From Trileptium ribeirensis (taxonomy: Eukaryota > Nematoda > Enoplea > Enoplida > Thoracostomopsidae): DNA of 64,000 bases. The notes under the pieces were generated by a model. It saw only the letters and a program-made list of their open reading frames with translations, had not been told where the DNA came from and did no database searches. Location of the stretch: contig JASANE010011530.1 of NCBI GenBank assembly GCA_030248225.1, positions 36,885 to 100,884 of the forward strand. The letters are read 5' to 3'. How positions within the stretch are numbered: position 1 is the stretch's first letter; each line of letters begins with the position of its first letter. The translations under genes and the position numbers were made by a program. Positions 11,301 to 26,300 of the stretch are shown here, one piece after another.

Positions 11301-14300
11301 TAAAAACTTGTAACTGTAAATTTACATGACATTGTTTTATTGAAAGGCGTTTCTGTTTTTGTTGCCTTAATACTCAGCTTACCCAAAAATTTCGAGTACT
11401 CCGAATTCGGCGCCTTTGTATGGTCTTCCCATCCATACGGCCATCCAACCATAATTGTATTAGGTCGTAGTCCACCGATACCACTCGTTTGAATTAGGGT
11501 ATTCAGACTGTGCCATTCGTGCTCACACAGGACCACGTTTGAAAAGCCCCGAAGTCGTTCTTCTTTCATCGCTCTCTCGAGTTCCTAGAAATACATTACG
11601 TTTTAGAAAATTCTTGGTTTATGGAATTTCTGATCGGTCTTGAGCAATTATTTTAAAAACACTACTTTCAAAAATTAAGAAGCGTTTCAAATTTAAATCA
11701 TTGTCAGTAATTGTAGAATCATATCATGGTTTATGCGATACATGTCAAACAGATCGCTAGTGGCAACTACGTCTATATCAAAGTCGAAAAGTTATTTTTC
11801 GAAGTTGTTGCATTACGACGGAGATGTCTATCAATGGGTGGACAGTTGTTGACGTCCTTATAAAACTTCGGACGCTAGGTGTTACGGACAGCACGAAAGG
11901 GTTGCTTCGAAATTTGCCGCTACTGGCGAACACAGCTGCTTTTTGTATGGCAGACACTTAGTGGGCAACCGATAAATATTTAAGTTTAAATGCAAGAACT
12001 GATTTTTAAAAAAATATCATTTGTACCTGTTTAAAATTCATCGAACGGGCCAAGTCAATGTCGCTCGTCACGTCACCCTTGAGCAACGAAACCACAATCG
12101 TCAAACCCTGACCTTTTTTCAGCTGCGACGCAAGTGTAAATAGACGGCGCGATTTTTGTTCAATGTCTTCGGCGTTCGGCTTCATAAGGATCATAAGTTG
12201 CGGTCTAAAAAACCATTACACTTCATCCATGCTGGTAATAATTAATCACCATGACAATGAACACCAAGAGCGAGTTTATGCTTTATATTTGAACAAGTTA
12301 GGCCTTCAATATGTACACAGTAAGTATTTGTTTTGTTAGAGAAATAATAAGATAGATGCAGGAGCTGTGCCGGTTTGTACATATTTCGAAACGCACCATT
12401 ATCCCATTGTTAATTTTTTGGTGTCTGATTTAAATAACATATATTAGCAATAAGGTTGTTTGTAAAGAAATGTTAAAGCGTGATTCACTAAAAATCAACT
12501 AAGGTTGCTAGATCGTACTGTACATCAATGCGACGTGCGCGATAACAAAACAGGTTCGCTATTTTTAAAATATATTATAACTTTAATGTCATGAATACCG
12601 ATCAAAACGATTACCACAATAAATTTTTATGTGCTGGCAAATTGAACGACGCTAACTTTTCATATCAACCGTTAACCAACTCCATTTGAGAATTCCAAAT
12701 CGATTTTTGCCAAAAACGTAAACGAATAAAAAATAAGTCTGTATCATTTTTCAAAAACTATCATCAAGGATCATCAATCCATAATGGACACTTGATAAAG
12801 GGTACGACACTTATCATACAAATGTGCATGGGAATTGGAGGATTATGGCCTCTGCGGCTTGAACGTTGCCATTCCACCTAGGAGGTAGCATGGTTACTTT
12901 GGGCACCGCACGCGCTTCGGGACGTGGTCGTTCCTTCTGGAAGGTAGCCATGTCTTCTTTCGGCACCGCACTCCTCCCGGACCGAAGGCACGCGCAAAAA
13001 TTTTGACAAAAATCGAGTATGAAAAATTGAGCGAAATAGACACAAAGCGTGGGAAGATTGGAAAAAAATGAGGGGAAGTTAGCAGAAATCGGAGCGAAAT
13101 TGATAAAAATTTATTAGAACATGTATTTGGTTCGAAAATCTAAAATTTATCACTCCGTGTCGACCTTCCCTCCCACAAAGCACCAATTATCGCCACTGGG
13201 ACCTTGGGCCTTTAGTGCATGTAAGGACACAGTCATACTTGCTAGATTGTATGCATTGTAAGATGACACACTCGATTATCCTGTAACAGCCATCGTATCA
13301 CTTCATTCGTCTACAATCCATCGTGAATTCTTTTTATCATGATCATCTTACCTCCAATTTTTGGGATGCGGATCGGTTTCTTGAATTCGTAGCAAACTGT
13401 ATTGAGCAGTTGACAGTGCCAAACCTCGAATTCCGTCACCCCATTCTTTTTTCGCCCTGAAAACATAAGCGAAGAGGTAGACTATGGGGCTTATTGACAC
13501 AATAATTTTCACTAAAATATATTAAGAAAGAACTGCATTGCCCACAATATCGCAAAACCGCTATGTCTATAAAAAGAAAGTCCTACAATATCCAATAAAA
13601 TCCCAGTATGTCATTGTTATCACAGTCATCATTTTACTGTTTGTTTTGACAAATAAACACGATTTTTATCTCTACAACTTGTATCTATAACTTGTCTACA
13701 ACTTTATATCTTCTTGAAATTTGCTGAAATTCGGCTATGTTAATAGCACTAGTCATGGATGGTAATTAACCAATTGAACCAAAGCTTTACAGAGCCGGAG
13801 TTATGAATTCCTTCCAATACAAATTATACAGCAATACCCCATGCCCAGGGAGTAACCGGAATTCCGGTTCCGGCGAAAATCGTGTTCCGGTTGCGGTTCC
13901 GGCAAATGGCAAAAACCATACCGGAACCGGAATTCCGGTTTAAAAATTTTGTTTGAAATTTTCCACGTTTTTTGCTTTATCCTGTAATCCAAACATATGT
14001 AATATATATTATACAATGATCAAGCTCCAATACAACCAAGCAAAAGAAAAGATTAACTAACCACCTGCCGTGTAAAACGTAAGTAGGGCACATAATTTGA
14101 GCAGGAATTTTTCATAATAACCTGCAGGAGTTTGTTAAATCAAAGCCAGGTCGATGCTTGTAGCAGCTATTTTACACATCCAGAAATCTGTTGGATACGT
14201 TTTAATTAAACTGGTCCAACTCGGTAACAGAGTATGACTTACGCAGAAGTACTTAGGGCATGCTTGGCTAACATAAATTGTGTCAGGCACCCGCCAGTGC

Positions 14301-17300
14301 GCTTATAAACTTGGTAAATCAGTTTAACTTGAAGTAAACTAACGTTATCTGCAACGCAGCTAGAAACTGCTTTCTTGGCAATGAACTGTATTTATTGAAG
14401 CTGTGCGAGCAGCATCACAGTGTGTCTCATTTATAGCATTCCGATTAGAAAGTTATCATCATTATGATCTAACTGACGGGCACTGTTTGTCCAACGCTAG
14501 CCTAAACAGTGTCTTTGACCAATGATCAGAAAATTACCTTCTATCTATTATTTTCTCTTAGAATCATATAAACCAATAATTTTAAATTTCCTACAGAACA
14601 TGCAACAAACGTATGCGTAGTAAAGGGAGGCGACTGGAGACAGAGCGAAAGTGTGTATTCTACACTCCAAGCTTTGTAAGCTTTCTGGGTGTCCAAAAAT
14701 CGACATATTTGATCGATAAATAAACATTATTAGCTTCCTCAGTCTCTTTAAAGTTTCAGAAAGGCAATAATACCATCGCAAAACATTAAATTTAATGTAA
14801 AAGTTATTTTTAATGCATTTTAAATCCACTATACCTTCATTTCTTCCATCATCTGTTTTACTATATATAAATTTCGAAGACCAGGTTACGGTTCCGGATC
14901 CGGTTTAAATGGGCGGTTCCGGTTATTCCCTGCCCATGCCATGCCTTATATTCTTCAGAAAAGAGCGCTGCTCGTTGGATCTTCTTTCGAGACGTGTTTG
15001 ATATTTGTACGAAACCTATAATTTTCTTTCGAACCATGTTCGAAGTTACTGGTGAACGTTCGAATGACGAGACGTGCTCAACAACTGTACCAACGGCGTT
15101 CAATGATACCTATTGAATGAATACAGTGATAGGTGAAAAAATATAACTTCAAATTAATAATAAATAAATTGATGCTGTTCGAACCTATTTACAAGTATTG
15201 CTATATTTTTGGAAAATGTTTTACAATAGTGTACTATGTCCGGTCATTTATATATTTACAAATTATTATCAATTATATTTATAAATTTTATTTTAAATAT
15301 TTATTAATTATATTATTTATAAATTTATCTGGTTTGTTTATTGGAAAAATACAAAATGATTTTTGTAGAATGTGTCCTACATTATAATAACGTTATCGTT
15401 TGTTTGTGACTAATACTTCGAAGTCCGTCCGATTATTGCGCTTAGTTTCACGAAATTAGTTTCCGATTAATCGAAGATCGTTCAACTGCGTCTGCCTTTA
15501 ATTTTTGCGATGCTATTAATTCTGGTTGTAACTGTACAATTTTATGATGAGCTAAAGAATCCAATAATTGGAAAAACATAGCCATACTAAAGAGGAAAGA
15601 ACATACCCGCGAATTTCGACATATTTGTAGACCAAGGCACAAATAAGAATCACGGCAATCGCGTAGTACCAATGTGACAAGAACATAATTACAAAACACA
15701 ATATTGCGCCGAGAACTGAAAGCGTCCTGTGGAAAAAATGAAATTAATTAATCATATCAAAAATACGATTCGGAAGAATATGCATTGTTGGAAATATTAT
15801 CTTGCATAAAAGATCAACAATAAGATTATCAATAAGATAAAACATCTCAAATATCAATCAGTAAACGTACCACTTTGTCCTAAAATCCAACTTTTAAAGC
15901 CAATATTCGAAAATTTGTATACTTGAAGACCACACTACGGGAAAAAATTTATCTAGCCACCTCAACGAAGGGATGAGCTGCAAACTGGTCCTTTGAGCAG
16001 GCCTAACGTGTTGCGTGCAACTTATCGATAATAGATTATATAATTGAATAGATTCCACAGATTCCAGCTATTTATGAATCTTGCTATCATTCAAAGACAC
16101 AGCGATAGCCGGACATTTAGGGGGAAGCTTGGACACAATTGTCGATACCGTTTGATTCGATAAAAACAGTCAAGTTTCCAAGTGCTGTTTAATAAGTTTT
16201 GAAAACGTGTTTGATCAATGGACAATTATTATTCTTATATTAATAAATATGCAACGCATTAAGGGCTTAAGTGATCAAACATGGAACAAAGATTTCTTCG
16301 ATTTAGATCGTTATCATAATGGTTAGCGATCGTTTATGATTAATTTAACTAAGTTTCGAGTGCGTTAACGAAAATTGATGATTGATATTAATCATAATAG
16401 TAAAGTTTAGTTTCAATAATTTCGTTTAAACGAAAATATTTCGATTACGATATGTTTCGGCTTCAGCTTCCATCAATTTTATCAACACTTGATATAATTA
16501 GGTTTTAACTGACAATTCCGCCCAATAAAAGAAAGTACCGTGGACTCCGCTTAAATAGTGGAAAATGTAATTTTATTTTAAACATATCATAGCAAATAAC
16601 AGCGACGAATAGTATAGAACACGGCCTAAAATGGACTACTGCGACCACTGATCTATAAGATTGTGCATCATTATTTGTGTACCATAAATCATATTTATGC
16701 TGACATTCGGTACTATTTACTTTTTGTTCACTCAGTTAAGCTAAGGCTTACTGTTCACGTAGCAGAGTCTTCAGCGGCTGCAGAAATCATATGAAAGACA
16801 CGCCACACAACAACAAATCATATACGTAAGCATGATCCTGTGGTCACGAAAATGTTCAAATTTCAAAATGCCGAAGCCATGACCGAAACACCAATAGAAT
16901 ATAAATGTTACGGTATATACCGTTTATCAATCTAGACTGATCATTCACAAATGAGTTACGCAAGCCACATTTGCGATCATATTTTTGAGACCGAAGCAGG
17001 GCAAAGCAGTATCAACCAGACCTGACCACTGCACGTTCGATGATTACTCTATTCTCGCGCTCGCTTACCTATAAACATTCTAGCATAGCTCACTCGATAT
17101 TCGCTCTATTGGAAGAAGACAGTCATTTCTGGAGCATCCTGCACTGTGAGATGAACCAAAATACAAAACATATATTGTGCAAAGCAAGATCACAAAACAA
17201 AAAGTTAAGTCAAGTCGCAGAAATACTGAAAATGTGATAAAACGTGCTATTTTACAGATACCTCTGTGTTCGATTTTGGTGTTTTTGCGGCCCTAACGGA

Positions 17301-20300
17301 AATAATTTTAATAACTTACCAATGGTAATAGCGAAAACGGGGCCTCCAGTTGGGTGCTCCGAGCAACGTTTGAAAGGCACAAACAATATTGACAAATGCA
17401 TAGCACATCAAAAAGAAAAAGTCCACAATCGGTGCGATATGATCGATGTTTGCGATTAATATAGCGCCTGAAAGTCGAAATATTATTACTACTCAAATAA
17501 TCAAATAAAATCGAACAGCAAGAGTAAACGGACTGAGAGCGATGATTCTATGCCCGATGAAAGTGCAATCACTGCCAGAGATAAGTGCAGAATAACCGAG
17601 CAAAAAATTCCGTGGAAACGAACTTTTAAGATCAATTTCGGCCAAACGAAATATCAATCGGTTATGACTTCAGTGGCACTAAGCTATGGCAGCGACCGTC
17701 GTACATACCTGGCTTTACGATGGCGGCAGATGTTTCGACATTCCCAAGGTGCCCCAGGTATGTTTGCCTTCCCCGGGTTCAGCCCCCAGGCATGCTTCTG
17801 ACCGACTAAAAACAGGCAAATTTTTGCGTGTGAGGTAACAAATACTCCAATATTTCCTTGTGAGGCTCAAAAAATCCACAAATTTTTGTCCTATTTTTTG
17901 GCTAAAACAATAAAATAGCCGTCAGTCGATAGGCTTTCACTATAATATAATCGCAATATTATGGTATATTTCTGGTCACTCAACTTTTTATACTATTTTC
18001 GCCTTTTTCAGTCCCCCAGGTCAGCTGGGAGTTCCCTCCGTTCGACCTGGGGGAAACCCAGTTTTTCGCCCCGCCCCCAGTTCGACCTGGGGACTTCATC
18101 TCGGTTTCCACCAGGTACTTTAACGGCTTCTTGGGAGAGCCAGGACACAATTAGTATACAATGTTTCAATGTTTGCCGTAAGAGATTATGAAAGCCGCTA
18201 GGAAGCAATGTCGATCAACAAATCACTCGAAATCTAAAAAAAATTTAATCTTCCTGAGCTCCCTATCAAAAATTATAATTTACGGACAGTGGTACTTTTA
18301 GAGCCACGGGATCAATTGTTCGACAAAGACATTTTCATCTAATTTCTAAAATTTGATGACAACAACTTTAAATACGTAACAGAATTTTCTTTTCGCGTTC
18401 CAGATCATTTAGCATGCTGTATGCAACACAAACAGATAGCTTTAGTCGTATCCAACGACGTAGACTCATGTTATCTTTCAATATACATTAATTTAATTTG
18501 AAAAATGCCAATACTTGGCTACTTTTGATGCCAACACTGGATTTTGGCAAGGAAACTTTGGAACAGCGCAATCGCAAAGTCGAACGTTCGTCGAGTTAGG
18601 TGCAATGTTATATATATAATTAATATTATAAAATTATTATATTATTAATCAAAACAAAACAGAATAATTTCCTACTCAGACCAACGACTGAGTTTCATTT
18701 TGAATAGTCAAGTATAAGTAAGCTAACGCAAAAAAATATTTTAGCGCAGCTTAAAATGCATGTTAGCAGAGTTAGGTGCAATATTATATAATATAAACAG
18801 ATAGAATACATAATTTCCAGACAAAAGACTGATTCTAATATTACGTAGTCAAGGCTAAGTGTAACGCTAAACGCAAAACATATAATTTATAATAATATAG
18901 TTTAAAATAAATTTTAACGCAAAGTAAAATTTTTATTACATCATATAATAAAAATTGACTAAAACCATAGACGCTAATTTTAAAAAAATTGTAATGGGGA
19001 GTATCTAAAAACTGCTTACTTGCAATAATAGCCAGAACTGACTACGATATAGACCGAACATTCGATCACTATTATAGCTACCTACTGATCAATCGAACAT
19101 GGGTCGAGACGAACTGCAAAAATCTTTCAAACAGTTTACAAACTACAATGTATCAGCTACTGAACTAGTCCTACCGGGCTACAATTATTATTTACTGAAG
19201 GAGAACCACATATTATGACTAATAATTACTCAAACTACTAATGAATTATTCAAACATCAAAAACTGTACTCTTGCACAATCAACGCGTATAATTTAGGAA
19301 TAAAATATTATTATCGGGCGAACAACAGGTAACTTCTGTCGAAGATAATAAAACACTTATAACCAATCTAACAAAAGTAATCAGCTTTCAGTCGAGAAGG
19401 CTAGCACAACAAAAACTAGCACGTACATTCAGCTATAACCGCCGTAATAATCAACGCCCTAATTGGCTCATTGAAGCGATTAACCGGTGAAAATATCGAC
19501 AGCGCCGGAATGACATCGTCTTTTGCAATCGAATGTAGCAGTCGTGGAGCGCCTTCGAGTAAAAAAGAAACAAATACTAAAAATTCTGCTTAACAATTGA
19601 CGGTAAATCGATTTTAGAGCGAGGACCAAAGCTGACCACAAAACATTTTTATCCACTACACAATATTAAAATTTACAAAACCTTTTTCAAGTTTTATAAA
19701 CATAACAACTCAAAATCAAAACAGGCCGGGAGTCAGTTCTAGTACGGTGGTCCAGTCCACATAAAGACGATCGTATCAAAAAAACGATACATACGCAGCT
19801 CTTAAAGGTAATGATGCACTAGTGGAAAACATACGTGCAACAGTGTTGTTCACGGTCACTGCTTGCAATGCGAGAAAATATTATACATCTTGATCATTAT
19901 CTAAAATAGTGCATAAAGTCAGTTAGCTTAAATAGAAGACGGAATATTCTAAAGAATAGTAATAGCGAAAATTGTAAAAACTTCTTTCATGCGATAATTA
20001 GCCCAAATATGACGGTCGGTCACAACTCGCTCGAAAGCAATAAATTTCTTATAAAATAAAACTTTAATATTTTCGAAATCTTTGCAAGGCATTCCAGCAG
20101 AGTACGATAGCTACGGGATTAAAACAGCAAGGACGTGAATTGCCCTTGTCAGCCTTATAACAACAAAATAATTACAACAACCCGTTTTGAGCCCAACAAC
20201 CATTACAAGCAACAGTTATTGCAGGAAAAGTGATAACCAGTTTGAAGGGCGTCATTTTACAATGCACAACCAAAAACCACCTATTCCGTGTTGTAAAATT

Positions 20301-23300
20301 CATTATGACAGGATACAATCAAGAGCACTCACTACATAAACACTGAAGCGCTGCGCCAAACGTTGACGTAAATGATCCGACAAGAATAACCCATTTATTC
20401 GGCCAAGCCAGCGACGCCACAACCATTTGACGCGCCACACCCTCTGTGCCACCGCCCATACTGTCTCCAGATCTGTTAATAAAGAATTATTATTATCTTT
20501 CTGAACGAATCATTTGAACAATATTTTTGAGTTTTATGTCATAATATAAAAAATAATAATTATTGCAACTAATAAAATAAACATTTGTTCTCAAATAATT
20601 ACAACTACTAAAAATTTAGAAAACTACCCTTGCAACAGCAGTAAACCCCAGTTTCTGAATGTTTCAGTTATCCACTTACAGTAAGGCACCATAGCCACCC
20701 ACACACCCTTTCCATGTGCAACTCTCAAATTTGCAACATAAATTCAGCCATTCATGCACAATAATATATACGCAAATCCTTATTGGTAGCGTCGTTCGTC
20801 ATGTTAAATATTTATTGTGTTGCTTTTGGTAATGTCGTATTGTTCCAAAAATTTAGCAACAAATGATGCTACAAATGAAGACTGAATAAATTTCTCATTC
20901 TTGGCTACTTGGATTCAGCTACAGTCACGCTCAGAAATAGAAGCAAAACGCAAATTTTTCGTTAATCGTTCGCAAAAAAATCTGCAAAAAATTAAGTTGT
21001 CCAATAATTATTGTTATTCGCGCATTTTTCACGACAAAATTGCGTTTACTTCTGAGCCTGACTGTAGAATACGCGTCAAAGTTTTTTTGCCTGTAGACGG
21101 GTCTTGATAATTCGAGATTTTGAAATTAAAAGTCAACGAACCGTTTTGTAACATTAAATAATTAGAAATCACCAAGCAAAGGCAAGATTCGTTCAGACTG
21201 TAAACAGATCACTTTACGAAAGCGTTTGTGAAACGCATAACCAATTTACGTGGTACCATAGAGCTTATATGACAAACCAAGAACGAGGAAATAAGGCTTC
21301 CGGTAAAGCAACCGATACGTTTAAACAACACCCAATTTCCATTTTGATACATGGTCCAGTGAAGTTATTCCATATAAAGCGAATATCGTGGTTTCCTACA
21401 CCTCTAGCTCGAAGCAACGGATTTACTACCAAGGCCAAAAATAAACTAAATCTAAATCCACTACGGGCGTTGCCAGGTTTTCCAAAGGAGGTCGGTGGGC
21501 TCCATTCTACTGACTTGGCAAAATAAGGTCTACAAAAATTTTTTATTTAATACATTCACAGCTGCCTACTGAAGAAAATAGACTACCACTGCTCCGTCGA
21601 TAGACAATTTTAGCAAAACAAATCCGTGTACATATATAATTTATTTACACAATGTGTATACGCGAATTTTTGGTGACAGTTCCTTATTGTGAATTACAAC
21701 GCCTTTGACGTCATTCAACCTTTTTGACAAACATGACATAGATAAAAAAATTAAGTAAACAAAAAGAAGCGTCCAGAGCCTCGATCCATGCCTCTGATAT
21801 CCACAGAAAACCCATCTCTTTCTATCTCTCGTATTTACACCAATTATTATTGTGACTGATGTAAAAAATTTTCTGATCTGGTTCCCGAAAAGATTTTAGA
21901 AAAATAATGAGCAACACTGCGCTGTGCGCTCGCAAATTGATAATCATGCAAATCGACTCTGGTTAATGGAGATTGATACGTTCCCTAAACCCAACTGAAT
22001 TTCATTTTTTGCAAAGATTTCATCGCTTACTTAGCTGGATATGACTACCGCTCTGCTATTGAAGAAGCAACACTAATGAAGATAATAGTATTCCAATCAC
22101 TAACTTATCCAAAAGTAACGGCCCGGCCACAGTTGATCCAAACAACAGAACGAAGCCGAGATAGACGCACGACGTCGTCAGCTGAGCAGCAATTGTTCCG
22201 ACAGGTATAGATTTTTGAGGGTCCTTTAAATCGCCTGCAAAAATGCAAAATATAATTTATTAGAATAACATTGTACTAGATATTATAATGATCCAACTTA
22301 GCAAACGCACTCATAAAGAAGTTTCAATGCATTACTCTGCATTTTTTGCTCACGAAATCAGGAGCACTTAATACCACACTGTCCAAAGAACCATACTGAA
22401 ATGACAATGGTCACTCGAAACCAATTTTGGACAAAAAATGATTAATGCAGCGCATACACAAAGCTACAGAAGCGCACTACTAATACCGTATTAAAAAAAA
22501 GTAAATCCATTAAACCGGTCATAACTAATGCTTGGAAGACAGGTGTCAACGCTATGTAGACTGTGGATATTTTCATTTAAGGCGTGTTCACACGCTCAAA
22601 CTTTTTGCTCAAATTTTGATCAAAATTTGACGGTGATTTTTAAATGAAAATTACGATATTTCAGAATTTGAGATCAAAATTTGAGCTCAAACTTTTTCAG
22701 GTAATACATCTCGTCCATGATTGGCTACAGGAGCATTCATGAAATGTTTGAACTGTGTTCACACGTTCAAACTTGCAAAAAATGCAAAAAAGTTGCTTTC
22801 AAATTTTGATCAAAATTTGAGCGTGTGAACACGCCTTTACAGTTACGGACAGAAATAATTTTTTTCGCGAATCAATAGCGTAGAGAAATTGAACAGTAGT
22901 TAATTTTTGCGAAACTGTAAGCGGACAATTTGCAAAAAAATTCTTTTATTTCTGTCCGTAACTGTATACAGTACCTGCCAGAAAATAGCGTTCATCGTGC
23001 AATGTTCGTTTCAGAAATTACTGTTTGACATCTCACACACATTTTTAGCATGACTTTTAAAAATTTGCTGGAAAGCTGTTCCAAGTCTTTCCGCGGGTAG
23101 GAAAATTGTGTTCGATATTCGTTCGTTCGAAACTCGACACTCATTTCTGGCTAGTACTGTAAACCAGGAATAAGCGGAACTACAACTGTAAATTTTAAAC
23201 GGAACCTGGCTTTATAATAGTAAAATGAATGAGTGAAGAAATAAAGGCTTATTTGAAGAGTCCTGGCAATATCAGTTATTTTACCCTTAACAATGTCACG

Positions 23301-26300
23301 ATATATAATGTTTCTCTGGGACTTTGACAAAAGAAGCTCAGCAAGTTAAAATTTATCGATCCACATGATGGGACGCGTATTTGTGCGGTCAAATTCTAGC
23401 ATGACAAAAATGTCTTTTACTATGCATCCACGCGTAAACTGCGCTACCCTAAATGAAAACAACAAGCATCAACACAACAGCTAGCCAATTTTATCCTGCT
23501 CTCTCGTGGCGAGATGAGCCTGAAAATATGTTCTTTCTCCAGCACTGAAAAAAATTGCTCACATGTGTAACAGTTGAGACACACTGTGATAATACTCTGC
23601 ACGAACAACATGGTTCTTTGGCAAGAATACAATAATTGTCACCTGCGTTGAAAGGATGCTAACTTACATAACTTCAGTATACTAATTTATGTAAATTAGA
23701 AGCGCACTGTGCCGTACTCGAAGCATTTTATGCTAGACGTCTTGTAGCAATGCATAATAGTGTGAAATAGTCAGTGTTGCCAAACAACTGTCATAGGCAT
23801 CCATCCGCCTGGCGTTTTGTTAATAAGCCTAAATCGAACAATTTGTATGTACAAAAACAAAATGAACAATTATTTTCCTTCGGGAATTCCACTAAATAAT
23901 AGAACTTACATATTAATTTAGAAGGCAATTTGCAGATTTAAATTTTGTTTGGTTTTGAAAAGAAATTGATCACTGTGAATACAAAAATCTATGTTTAAAT
24001 AGACCACAACTCTGTAGCAAAAACGTTGAAAATTATAGACAAAATGAACCGGAACTCTTGCTCCCGTGTTATCTTTGCATTGTGCCAGAACCGGAACACA
24101 CTTTCTGTCGGATCTGGAATTCAGGTTCCTCCCTAACATATATGTGTCCGACTTTTGTGCGACGGCTGATTTATCAACGTTTACACTCACAGCTATTCTA
24201 ACTTCACAACGACATCAAAATACTACTTGGGAGTGTCGACAAAGCGGCTAAATTTTGATAAAATCAGGCATGACCAACCAACTATAATACATATTGACAC
24301 CCAAGCCGGCCTTTCCAAAGAAGTGGTAGGGGGCCCCAGGTTGACCTCCCAGCAGGATTTCGGCACCTCCCCTCTTTCAGGTCATGCCCTCGGTAAATTT
24401 AGGATCCCTCAGGGATTTTTCAACACCAAAGATGATCGTCGTAATAAGGAGCGGTTATAACAAAACTAATTATTAAAGCTTACATTTCAACTATTTATGG
24501 CAAAATTCAAAGTAAAATGAAGTGAGACCTGGAGAAATATATATTTTCAGCACTTTGTGCAACAAAAACGATAACAATGCATTAAATAATGCTTGAAAAT
24601 CTAATAAAATGCAATTATATAAAACCACCAGTTTATCTGGTTAAGGAGTTGTTTTCACCACCACGCAAGCTGGAGGATTCCACCAGGTATTTCCAGTTTG
24701 TAGCTGGGGCCACAGCTGGAAATGGTAATATTTTGGTCCCGTGAGGACAGAAAGCGATATTCAAGATCCGCAAGGCAACAACATCATGGCCCTAATCAAA
24801 TGATTTATGCCAAATGCATACATAAATGTGTATACCTGGACTCAACTCTCAAAGTAGCAATTATTATTTCCCTGTCGCAAATTGAATCGCTTCTCTACAA
24901 TCTTACTCTAAATCAAATTTCGACGCGTTTGATGCTACAATGTGGACACAGCTTTTCCTACTACACCACCAGTCTTTAGTATGTCACTTTCTCAATCAAA
25001 ATTCAATTATCCTTAAACTATTATTTTGACACAGTCCCAATATCCAACGTAGCATTGCTGTTTAAAAGCACGCCGTGTTGGGCAGACAAAATGATTTTGA
25101 ATGAACATAATAAAGTGTGAGAAAAACACAAAACAACCTTCTCCCACATTGATGACGTTTTAATCGGCGTGTGACAACGTGGCTTCACAAATACCTAAAC
25201 AGCCGCGTAATGCAAGTTGACTGAATAAAAAAGGCTAGATACATGCTAGCTAGCAAACATGAAGCCATTCTTCGCGATTCGTATTACTACAAAAGCCATC
25301 AAACAGAAAATTTAGAAAAACATAAATGAACCAATAATCGTTGAGTAAAGTGTTATAAAGTTAGCGCTTCTGCTCGATAGATTCGATATTCCGGCGAAAG
25401 GGGAATATGATGGATCGATTTGGCCAAATTCGATCCCTATGGCAACCACCCTGGTACAACGCTGCCCCTACATTGATCCACTTCAGACCCCCTGTAATTG
25501 TGTAATTTCGAAGCCAAACCGAAAAAGCACGGTTGGTGAAGCAGTAACTATTAAAAATTTTGTTTGACAAATAGAGAAATTTGATAAATATTGATAATTT
25601 AATAAATTTGAGCAATATGTGATCGAGGTACAATCACGGACAAAAGCAAGTAGAGGAGCACACCCACACAGTTTCGCCGGAAGAAATTGTGCCTGGACGC
25701 GAACGAACACAATTTCCGTCGTCTGGCCCTTTTTTGTGCACCTATCTTTGCCCGTGACTGTAGAACACAGTTGTCGAATGAACTGAAATTTGGATTTGTT
25801 TTACATAAGACTCCTATATGAAGCCACCTTTTCTCAAGGTTGGAACTTACAACGAATTTGTAATATCGTCGCAATCTGGTAGTTGATGCTGTCGGAATCT
25901 TCATTACTGTTTGCTGCGATTGAGCACAATTTGTTATAAAACCATCTTTATGAAATCCATGGGTAGGAATCGATTTTGATTCAGTAATAAAAAGCAATGA
26001 TTTTAGGTAGTGAAACCAGTGCTACCATGCTTGTGTAATATGCCCAACCTATAATGGACAACAAACGACTATAATTCATGCTGGCAAATCATTTTAGTTG
26101 TCAGAATCACAGGTGTCACCTGGTTTATAGTGTAATAAAGGCCAAGGCAACCAGACCCACATCCCAAGGGCGTGTCTTGAAATTTCATTCAAGAATGTTA
26201 ACACTTTGATATCCCGATGCTGCCGTAAACTTTTTCTATTTCCAAGTCGTCGTTGGATGACGCACAGTCAGCGAAATTCAAACAGCTGACTTCACGACAG

